64,000 nucleotides of DNA from Pseudomonas migulae NBRC 103157 (GTDB lineage Bacteria; Pseudomonadota; Gammaproteobacteria; Pseudomonadales; Pseudomonadaceae), in NCBI RefSeq assembly GCF_002091715.1, contig NZ_BDAG01000003.1, forward strand, positions 162,447 to 226,446. The letters are read 5' to 3'. Below the pieces are notes generated by a model that was not told the DNA's origin, did not search any database, and worked only from the letters and a program-made list of their open reading frames with translations. A program made the position numbers and the translations under genes. Positions 42,980 to 50,037 of this stretch are shown here, in pieces. How positions within the stretch are numbered: position 1 is the stretch's first letter; every line of letters starts with the position of its first letter.

Positions 42980-44488
42980 GTGCCGCGTCGCATCAGCAGA
43001 GCGCTTCAGACGCTCAGTGTTTTGGCTTTAACCCTGGCAATCAGCGGCTGCATCGGAACCGGAGGTATTGCCCCGCAGGGCAAGGCACTGGAGGCCAATT
43101 CCCTGGCCACTGACGAAGCCATCCAGAGCGCCGCGCAGGACGCTCACTGGCCCACGGCACAATGGTGGCAAGCTTACAGCGACCCCCAATTGAACCGCTG
43201 GATCGACCTTGCGCTGCAAGGCAGCCCGACCATGGCCATGGCCGCCGCGCGGGTGCGTCAGGCCAGATCCATGGCGGGCATCGCCGAGTCGGCCGAGTCG
43301 CTGCAGATCAATGGCCAATCCACCCTGAAGCGCCACAACTGGCCCACCGATCAGTTCTACGGGCCGGGCGAACTGGCCAACACGACGACCTGGGACAACA
43401 ACGCTGCGCTGGGCTTCAGCTATGCCCTCGACCTTTGGGGGCGCGAAAGCAATGCCACCGAGCGCGCCGTCGACATGGCGCACATGAGCGTCGCCGAAGC
43501 GCGCCTGGCCCAGCTCGAGTTGCAGAACAACATCGTGCGCGCCTACATCGAACTGTCGCTGCATTACGCGCAACGGGACATCGTCGCTGCGACCCTGAAA
43601 CAGCAACAGCAAATTCTCGACCTCGCACAGAAGCGTCTGAACGGTGGCATCGGCACGCACTTCGAAGTCAGCCAGGCCGAAACGCCGCTGCCGGAAACTC
43701 ACCGCCAGCTCGATGCCCTCGATGAAGAAATAGCCCTCAGCCGCAACCAGCTCGCTGCCCTGGCAGGCAAGGGGCCGGGCGATGGCGCGCAGTTGCAGCG
43801 ACCGACGCTGGCGTTGGGCACGGCGTTGAAATTGCCGTCGTCGCTGCCCGCGCAATTGCTCGGCCAACGTCCGGACGTGGTCGCCAGTCGCTGGCAAGTC
43901 GCGGCGCAGGCGCGGGGCATTGATGTCGCTCACGCCGGTTTCTACCCCAACGTCGATCTGGTCGGCAGCCTCGGCTACATGGCCACCGGCGGTGGAGCGC
44001 TGGAATTCTTGACCGGAAAGAAACTGAATTACAGCGTCGGTCCGGCGATCTCGCTACCGATTTTCGACGGCGGCCGTTTGCGTGCCGAGCTGGGTGAAGC
44101 ATCGGCCGGTTATGACATCGCGGTGGCGAAGTACAACCAGACGCTGGTCAATGCGCTGAAGAACATCTCCGACCAGTTGATCCGCCGCGAGTCCATGGAC
44201 AAGCAGCAAACCTTCGCTGCCGAGTCCGTGGCCACCGCACAGAAGACTTACGACATCGCGATGATTGCCTATCAACGCGGGCTCACCGATTACCTCAACG
44301 TGCTCAATGCCCAGACGCTGTTGTTTAAGCAGCAGCAGGTTCAGCAGCAGGTTCAGGCCGCGCGGCTGAGTGCGCACGCCGAATTGGTGACCGCGCTCGG
44401 CGGTGGACTCGGTACGGGCAACGATGTGCCGAAAGACAACCAGACCGCTGCACCGAAAACCCCGGCCATGCTGAAGATATTGAATTGA
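42980..44488 (+). CDS. RND/MFP-type outer-membrane efflux factor (NodT/OprM family lipoprotein)
   Basis: About 502 residues from a GTG start with an AGGAA ribosome site. The N-terminus is a lipoprotein signal (LALTLAISGCIGTGG, lipobox cysteine near residue 24). The body has two homologous outer-membrane-efflux repeats with long coiled helices (ARVRQARSMAGIAESAESLQ, and LPAQLLGQRPDVVASRWQVAAQARGIDVA, typical of the NodT group). It should form the trimeric outer-membrane exit duct for the pump encoded downstream. The longer frame upstream crosses the REP pair and is rejected. Confidence 0.9.
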   Translation: MPRRISRALQTLSVLALTLAISGCIGTGGIAPQGKALEANSLATDEAIQSAAQDAHWPTAQWWQAYSDPQLNRWIDLALQGSPTMAMAAARVRQARSMAGIAESAESLQINGQSTLKRHNWPTDQFYGPGELANTTTWDNNAALGFSYALDLWGRESNATERAVDMAHMSVAEARLAQLELQNNIVRAYIELSLHYAQRDIVAATLKQQQQILDLAQKRLNGGIGTHFEVSQAETPLPETHRQLDALDEEIALSRNQLAALAGKGPGDGAQLQRPTLALGTALKLPSSLPAQLLGQRPDVVASRWQVAAQARGIDVAHAGFYPNVDLVGSLGYMATGGGALEFLTGKKLNYSVGPAISLPIFDGGRLRAELGEASAGYDIAVAKYNQTLVNALKNISDQLIRRESMDKQQTFAAESVATAQKTYDIAMIAYQRGLTDYLNVLNAQTLLFKQQQVQQQVQAARLSAHAELVTALGGGLGTGNDVPKDNQTAAPKTPAMLKILN

Positions 44489-44499
44489 ACAATGACCCT

Positions 44500-44589
44500 G
44501 TGAGAGCGGGCTTGCTCGCGAAAGCGGTGGGTCAATCAATCTCGATGTCGCTTGATACACCGTCTTCGCGAGCAAGCCCGCTCCCACAG
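44500..44589. repeat. REP pair (GCGGGCTTGCTCGCG type)
   Basis: Inverted units at about 44500-44522 and 44564-44589 within the 147-bp gap between the outer-membrane factor and FUSC genes, which are otherwise one operon. The hairpin may dampen downstream expression. Confidence 0.9.
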
Positions 44590-44635
44590 AGGCCGAGTTC
44601 TGGCCGCACCATTTTTCACCGATGAGCAGGATTCC

Positions 44636-46828
44636 ATGACTCCCTTGCCCGCACCTCTGCGCTGGCTGTATTCCCTCGAATGGCGCCGGGGTTTCTTTGA
44701 ATGGGCACGCAGCGACGGCGTGACCTGGGTCTACATTTTCAAAGTATTGTTCGCCGCATTCCTTACCCTGTGGCTGGCGATGCGCCTGGAATTGCCGCAG
44801 CCGCGCACGGCGATGATCACGGTGTTCATCGTCATGCAGCCGCAAAGCGGACAGGTGTTCGCCAAGAGCTTCTACCGTTTTCTCGGCACCTTGACCGGGT
44901 CGGCCGTGATGGTCGCGCTGATTGCCTTGTTCGCGCAAAACACCGAACTGTTTCTCGGTTCGCTGGCGATCTGGGTCGGCATCTGTTCGGCGGGTGCCGC
45001 GCGTTATCGCAACTTCCGTGCGTATGGTTTTGTACTGGCCGGTTATACGGCGGCGATGGTCGGGCTACCCGCGTTGGCGCATCCGGAAGGCGCCTTCATG
45101 GCGGCGGTGTGGCGGGTGCTGGAAATCTCCCTGGGGATTCTCTGCGCCACGGTGGTCAGCGCCGCGATTCTGCCGCAAACCGCCAGTGCGGCCATGCGCA
45201 ACGCCTTGTATCAGCGCTTCGGCGTGTTCGCGTTGTTCGTCACCGATGGTTTGCGCGGTCGCAGCAAACAGGACACGTTCGAAGCGAGCAATGTGCGCTT
45301 CATCGCCGAGGCGGTCGGCCTGGAAGGGCTGCGCAGCGTCACCGTGTTCGAAGACCCGCACATGCGTCGGCGCAACGGTCGGCTCAGTCGCCTGAACAGC
45401 GAATTCATGGGCATCACCACACGCTTCAACGCCTTGCACCAATTGCTTGAGCGCTTGCGCAGCAGCGATGCCGATCACGTGGTCGCGGCAATCAAACCGG
45501 GGTTGCAGGACCTCGCCGAAGTGCTCGACGGCTTCAGCGGCCGTGCCCTGACCAGCCCCGACGCAGCACGTCTGACGACCGCGTTGACGACCTACAAGCA
45601 CAACTTGCCGGCGCGAGTTCGCAGTCTGCGGGCGGTCTTTCAGGAGACCAGCCCGAGCGACGCCGAGCTGCTGGATTTTCACACCGCGTACGAGCTGCTC
45701 TACCGCTTCGTCGATGACCTGCACAGTTATGCACAGACCCACGCGTCCCTGGCCGATCACCGCCATGAACGAGAGCAATGGGACGAGCCGTTCACCCCGC
45801 AAACCAACTGGATGGCATCCGCCGCTTCGGGGATTCGCGCGGCATTCATATTGGTCGTGCTCGGCAGCTATTGGGTCGCAACGGCGTGGCCGAGCGGGGC
45901 GACCATGACCCTGATTGCAGCGGCGACTGTCGGGTTGTCCGCCGCGACGCCCAATCCAAAACGCATGGCATTTCAGATGGCCTGCGGCACGTTCCTCGGC
46001 GCCCTGATCGGCTTCGTCGAGATGTTTTTCATCTTCCCGTGGATCGACGGTTTTCCACTGCTGTGCGTGATGCTTGCGCCAGTGATCGTGCTCGGTTCCT
46101 TCCTGACTTCGCGCCCGCAATACGCCGGTGTCGGCCTCGGCTTGCTGATTTTCTTCAGCACCGGTTCGGTGCCGGACAACCTCACCGTGTACAACCCTTA
46201 CACCTTCATCAACGACTACATCGCCATGGTGCTCGGCATGCTGGTGTGTGCGGCGGCGGGGGCGATCATCCTGCCACCCAACAGTCGCTGGCTGTGGCGT
46301 CGGCTGGAGCAGGATTTGCGCGGGCAAGTGGTCTACGCGATCAGCGGCAAACTCAAAGGACTGGCCTCCAGTTTCGAAAGCCGTACGCGTGACCTGCTGC
46401 ATCAGGCCTATGGTCTCGCGGCCGGCCAGCCGCAGGTGCAACGGGACTTGCTGCGCTGGATGTTCGTGGTGCTGGAAGTCGGTCACGCGATCATCGAGCT
46501 GCGCAAGGAACAGGCGATTCTGCCGGTGCACCCGGCGTATGCCGAATCGCAGCCGTGGCGCCAGGCAATCCGGGTGATGGGCCGCTCGCTGGTGCGGCTG
46601 TTTCTGCAACCGAGCCAGAGCAATCTGGAACGCGGACTGATTGCGGTCGATCACGCGATCAGCCGTGTGCAAGCCACCGACGAACCCTTCGCACCGCACT
46701 TCGATACCTCGGCGTTGCGTCGGGTCAAGAGCTACCTGCACTTCATCCGCACCTCGTTGCTCGACCCGCAATCACCGCTCGCCGCTTACGTGAACACCTC
46801 GCCTCAAGGACTTGAACATGCCTCGTGA
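44636..46828 (+). CDS. FUSC family inner-membrane transporter (AaeB-like)
   Basis: A 730-residue protein. The N-terminal helices about 30-170 form one bundle (KVLFAAFLTLWLAMRLELPQPRTAMITVFIVMQPQSGQVFAKS), a cytoplasmic domain follows at about 190-395, and a second bundle at about 400-545 (ASGIRAAFILVVLGSYWVATAWPSGATMTLIAA). This repeated layout is that of the fusaric acid resistance/AaeB family, which exports aromatic carboxylic acids and similar compounds. It overlaps the DUF1656 gene by 11 bp; HlyD follows. Confidence 0.9.
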   Translation: MTPLPAPLRWLYSLEWRRGFFEWARSDGVTWVYIFKVLFAAFLTLWLAMRLELPQPRTAMITVFIVMQPQSGQVFAKSFYRFLGTLTGSAVMVALIALFAQNTELFLGSLAIWVGICSAGAARYRNFRAYGFVLAGYTAAMVGLPALAHPEGAFMAAVWRVLEISLGILCATVVSAAILPQTASAAMRNALYQRFGVFALFVTDGLRGRSKQDTFEASNVRFIAEAVGLEGLRSVTVFEDPHMRRRNGRLSRLNSEFMGITTRFNALHQLLERLRSSDADHVVAAIKPGLQDLAEVLDGFSGRALTSPDAARLTTALTTYKHNLPARVRSLRAVFQETSPSDAELLDFHTAYELLYRFVDDLHSYAQTHASLADHRHEREQWDEPFTPQTNWMASAASGIRAAFILVVLGSYWVATAWPSGATMTLIAAATVGLSAATPNPKRMAFQMACGTFLGALIGFVEMFFIFPWIDGFPLLCVMLAPVIVLGSFLTSRPQYAGVGLGLLIFFSTGSVPDNLTVYNPYTFINDYIAMVLGMLVCAAAGAIILPPNSRWLWRRLEQDLRGQVVYAISGKLKGLASSFESRTRDLLHQAYGLAAGQPQVQRDLLRWMFVVLEVGHAIIELRKEQAILPVHPAYAESQPWRQAIRVMGRSLVRLFLQPSQSNLERGLIAVDHAISRVQATDEPFAPHFDTSALRRVKSYLHFIRTSLLDPQSPLAAYVNTSPQGLEHAS

Positions 46829-47018
46829 AATCGCCTTCCACGGCGTGTACATGCCGACCATGACGCTGATGTTTTTCATCGCCGCAGCACTGGCCTGGGC
46901 GCTGGATCGGTTCCTGTCCGGGTTCGATCTGTACCGCTTCTTCTGGCACCCGGCGCTGCTGCGCCTGAGCCTGTTTACCTGTCTGTTCGGCGCCCTGGCG
47001 CTGACGGTCTACCACTGA
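46818..47018 (+). CDS. DUF1656 family membrane protein (AaeX-like)
   Basis: A 66-residue protein with two hydrophobic helices (about 12-30 and 43-62), starting MPREIAFHGVYMPTMTLMFF. AaeX/DUF1656 proteins are always found beside FUSC and HlyD genes and are thought to be small pump components. The ATG at 46818 lies inside the end of the FUSC gene and has an AAGGA ribosome site. Confidence 0.9.
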   Translation: MPREIAFHGVYMPTMTLMFFIAAALAWALDRFLSGFDLYRFFWHPALLRLSLFTCLFGALALTVYH

Positions 47019-47043
47019 CTCTCTATCACTGAAGAAGGCTCTG

Positions 47044-47907
47044 ATGAAAAAGCTTTTCAGCCTGCTCGCCACCCTGCTGGTGCTGGCCCTCGCGCTATGG
47101 ATCGGCCGGACCCTGTGGGTGCATTACATGAACACGCCTTGGACCCGCGATGGCCGTGTGCGTGCCGACATCATCAACGTCGCCGCCGACGTCACCGGTG
47201 AAGTGGTGGACGTGCCGGTGCGCGACAACCAACAGGTGAAGAAGGGCGATTTGCTGATGCGCATCGACCCCGAGCACTACCGCATCGCGGTCAAACAGGC
47301 GCAGGCAATGGTGGCTTCACGCAAGGCGACGTGGGAGATGCGCAAGGTCAACGCCCATCGCCGCGCCGACATGGATGCCTTGGTGATCTCCAAGGAAAAC
47401 CGTGACGACGCCAGCAATATTGCCGACTCGGCCCTCGCCGATTACCAGCATGCGCAAGCGCAACTGGAAGCGGCCGAACTCAACCTCAAACGCACCGAAG
47501 TGCGGGCGGCGGTGGACGGTTATGTGACCAACCTCAACGTCCATCGTGGCGACTACGCACGCATCGGCGAAGCGAAAATGGCCGTGGTCGATATGAACTC
47601 GTTCTGGGTCTACGGCTTCTTCGAAGAAACCAAGCTGCCCCGCGTGCGCGTCGGAGACAAGGCCGACATGCAACTGATGAGCGGCGAAGTGCTCAAGGGG
47701 CACGTGGAAAGCATCTCGCGGGGCATCTATGACCGTGACAATCCGGAAAGTCGTGAGCTGATCGCCGATGTGAACCCGACCTTCAACTGGGTGCGCCTGG
47801 CACAGCGCGTGCCGGTGCGGATTCACATTGATGAAGTGCCGGAGGGCGTGCTGTTGGCGGCGGGGATCACGTGCACGGTGGTGGTGAAGCAGGATAGTGG
47901 GGTGTAA
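47044..47907 (+). CDS. HlyD family periplasmic adaptor (AaeA-like)
   Basis: A 287-residue membrane-fusion protein. N-terminal anchor helix at about 5-25 (LLATLLVLALALWIGRTLW), then the lipoyl half-motif (VTGEVVDVPVRDNQQVKKGDLLMRID), a helical hairpin at about 88-150, and the second lipoyl half (TEVRAAVDGYVTNLNVHRGDY). It links the FUSC inner-membrane protein to the outer-membrane duct. It completes a four-gene efflux system for acidic or aromatic compounds. Confidence 0.92.
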   Translation: MKKLFSLLATLLVLALALWIGRTLWVHYMNTPWTRDGRVRADIINVAADVTGEVVDVPVRDNQQVKKGDLLMRIDPEHYRIAVKQAQAMVASRKATWEMRKVNAHRRADMDALVISKENRDDASNIADSALADYQHAQAQLEAAELNLKRTEVRAAVDGYVTNLNVHRGDYARIGEAKMAVVDMNSFWVYGFFEETKLPRVRVGDKADMQLMSGEVLKGHVESISRGIYDRDNPESRELIADVNPTFNWVRLAQRVPVRIHIDEVPEGVLLAAGITCTVVVKQDSGV

Positions 47908-47927
47908 CCGTTGGACCGAGGCGTCTG

Positions 47928-48019
47928 TATCGCCAGCAAGCCGGCGCCTACAAATATGCGTCGTGCACGATTCTTGGGTTCGACGCATGGCCTGTAGGAG
48001 CCGGCTTGCTGGCGATGGG
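47928..48019. repeat. REP pair (GCCGGCTTGCTGGCGAT type)
   Basis: Units ending GCCGGCGCCTACA (about 47928-47952) and starting CTGTAGGAGCCGGCTTGCTGG (about 47991-48019) face each other between converging HlyD and DUF4440-like genes. Confidence 0.9.
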
Positions 48020-48038
48020 GCCGACTCGGCCTGACAGC

Positions 48039-48434
48039 TCACGCCTTGCAGAAAGTCTCATGCAAATGCCGCCAAAGAATTTTGCCTTCCACCTTCTCGA
48101 ACACCACAGTCGAGCGACGATCGGAGTGCAGGCCGGTCGCATCCGTCTGCTGCTCGCGGTAACTCACAGTGGCGCCACCATCATGTAGTGCGAGGCCACA
48201 CAATTCGCTCAGCTCGATCCGGAACCCGAGTTTCTTGCCACCCGCCAACGTGAACAGCTCGTTCAACGCCGCAAAATCCAGCACCCGGCCCAACGGCGAG
48301 ACCATTGAAAACTGCGGCGAAAAGCGCGTCAGCAGACGTTCGAGTTCGGACGCGTCCCTTTCTTCGGCCAGCCATTGTTCGATGGCGACGTGCGCCTGGA
48401 TGACTTCGTCGAAGTATTCGGTGTAGTCGGTCAT
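48039..48434 (-). CDS. DUF4440/SnoaL-like (NTF2-fold) protein
   Basis: A 131-residue soluble protein with the alpha+beta order of NTF2-fold proteins: MTDYTEYFDEVIQAHVAIEQWL, an acidic helix, then strands FRIELSELCGLALHDGGATVSYREQQTD and STVVFEKVEGKILWRHLHETF. Length is typical. Such proteins range from enzymes to immunity-like proteins; no active-site set is clear. The gene stands alone between two REP pairs. Confidence 0.65.
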   Translation of the reverse strand: MTDYTEYFDEVIQAHVAIEQWLAEERDASELERLLTRFSPQFSMVSPLGRVLDFAALNELFTLAGGKKLGFRIELSELCGLALHDGGATVSYREQQTDATGLHSDRRSTVVFEKVEGKILWRHLHETFCKA

Positions 48435-48470
48435 GTTTTATTCCTGACATTTTGTAGCGCCTGGATGGGC

Positions 48471-48546
48471 CGCTTCGCGAGCAAGCCCGCTCCCACATTT
48501 GGAATGCATTTCAAATGTGGGAGCGGGCTTGCTCGCGAAGCGGGCG
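48471..48546. repeat. Close REP pair (GCGGGCTTGCTCGCG type)
   Basis: CGCTTCGCGAGCAAGCCCGC and its full inverted copy are separated by a palindromic spacer (TTTGGAATGCATTTCAAA), so that the whole 75 bp can fold into one long hairpin. Confidence 0.92.
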
Positions 48547-48554
48547 ACTCGGTC

Positions 48555-49379
48555 TCAGAGCTGCCCACGCAACCCGAACCGCTTCATTAACCCCGACTCC
48601 AGCAACCCTTTGGGCAACAGCCCCGCCATCAACGGCAACGCCCGGCTGCCATTGCCCAAGCGAACCAGCCGTGGTGGCTTGCTCTGCTGCACGGCCTTGA
48701 GCAAACCGGCGGCAAATTCACTGGCCGGCGTCGGATTGTCCTGAGACGCCTTGGCTCGCGCCCGAATGCCTTCTCGCAGTGGAAACCACGGCGACTGCTC
48801 GCTGATCAATTGCTCAGCCTCAGCCCCGGCATTCTTGGCAAAACTGGAGGCGATGGCGCCCGGCTGCACCTCCATCACCCGCACGCCAAACGGCGCCAGT
48901 TCCATGCGCAACGCATCGCTCAAGGCGTGCACGGCGGCTTTCGACGCGCAGTAGGCACCGGCGAACGGCGTGACCAACACGCCGGACACACTGCCGATAT
49001 TCACCACGATCCCTTTGGCCCGGCGCAACACCGGAAACAGCGCGCGCGTCACGCCGACGATGGCAAACACATTGGTTTCGAACTGCCGTTGCATGGCCGG
49101 TACGCCACCGTCCAGTAGCGGGCCCATCGCCCCATAACCGGCGTTGTTGATCAGTACATCGAGGCCACCATGCCGTTGATTGATCTGTTCGCTCAACTGT
49201 TCGAGTGCCGCGCCATCGTTGACGTCCAGTTGCACGGCGGTAAAACCGGCTGCCGCCAGGACCGCCACGTCTTCAGCCTTGCGGGCGCTGGCCCAGACTT
49301 CGTAGCCGGCCGTTTTGAACGTGTCGGCCAGGGCGCGGCCAATGCCGCTGGAACAACCGGTAATCAACGCAACGGGCAT
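48555..49379 (-). CDS. SDR family oxidoreductase
   Basis: A 274-residue classical SDR: nucleotide loop TGCSSGIGRALAD at residues 8-20, NNAG near 86, catalytic GSVSGVLVTPFAGAYCASKAAV (Ser, Tyr, Lys near 138-157). The C-terminal part is variable and gives no hint of the substrate. It lies 33 bp before the next small gene on the same strand, so the two might share a transcript. Substrate unknown. Confidence 0.85.
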   Translation of the reverse strand: MPVALITGCSSGIGRALADTFKTAGYEVWASARKAEDVAVLAAAGFTAVQLDVNDGAALEQLSEQINQRHGGLDVLINNAGYGAMGPLLDGGVPAMQRQFETNVFAIVGVTRALFPVLRRAKGIVVNIGSVSGVLVTPFAGAYCASKAAVHALSDALRMELAPFGVRVMEVQPGAIASSFAKNAGAEAEQLISEQSPWFPLREGIRARAKASQDNPTPASEFAAGLLKAVQQSKPPRLVRLGNGSRALPLMAGLLPKGLLESGLMKRFGLRGQL

Positions 49380-49412
49380 GGCACGGTCCTTGTGCAGAAG
49401 AGAGAAAAGGGC

Positions 49413-49877
49413 TCAGTCGGAGAAACTACCCTGCAAACGCTCGGCGCGAAACTCCAGGGTTTGCGGGCGATAGCCGGGACGCAGTGGCGGCATGGGCAAA
49501 CAGTCTTCCCAATTTGCCCCGGCCTGCAATTCGCCGGGGCCGCGATAACGCGGCGCGGTGTATTGGTTGTCGGCGAGGTTGACCGTATCACCCGGTGCGT
49601 AGGCGGCGATGCGCCAACGCAGCTCGGTCAGCGGCACATCGTTGCCATTGTTCATCTTCAATAGCAACGGGCGATCCGCTGGACACTGCTCCGGCGCGTA
49701 AGTGATGCGCAACTCAAGACGTGCCAATTGCTTGACTTCGCGGTTGTCCATCCAGATCACCCAAGTGGCTACCACGCCCAATCCAATGGCGGCCGCTACC
49801 GAGACGGGCAAGGCCTTGGCCGGGTAACGCAGCAACAGGATCAGCCAGGTGATGACCAACAGGACGCCGATAAACAT
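49413..49877 (-). CDS. Small membrane-anchored protein of unknown function
   Basis: A 154-residue protein starting MFIGVLLVITWLILLLRYP with two N-terminal helices (about 2-18 and 25-47) and a soluble beta-like domain after it (RLELRITYAPEQCPADRPLLLKM). Homologues in Pseudomonas are called 'multidrug transporter', but nothing in the sequence supports transport. The start at 49875-49877 has a GAGG ribosome site; a longer start at 49905-49907 is possible but its ribosome site would be too close. Confidence 0.7.
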   Translation of the reverse strand: MFIGVLLVITWLILLLRYPAKALPVSVAAAIGLGVVATWVIWMDNREVKQLARLELRITYAPEQCPADRPLLLKMNNGNDVPLTELRWRIAAYAPGDTVNLADNQYTAPRYRGPGELQAGANWEDCLPMPPLRPGYRPQTLEFRAERLQGSFSD

Positions 49878-50037
49878 GTCGCACAACCTCGCAGGAGAGA
49901 GGCTCATCCTACCTAAGGGCGGGTGTGCTTGGCGATGGGCGTGGTGAGGGCGACCGTTTGTCGAGCCTGTAATTTGTGACAGTAGCCATGCATGAGGTTT
50001 CAGCATTAGCTGGTGCAAATCGACATGAAGACAACTG

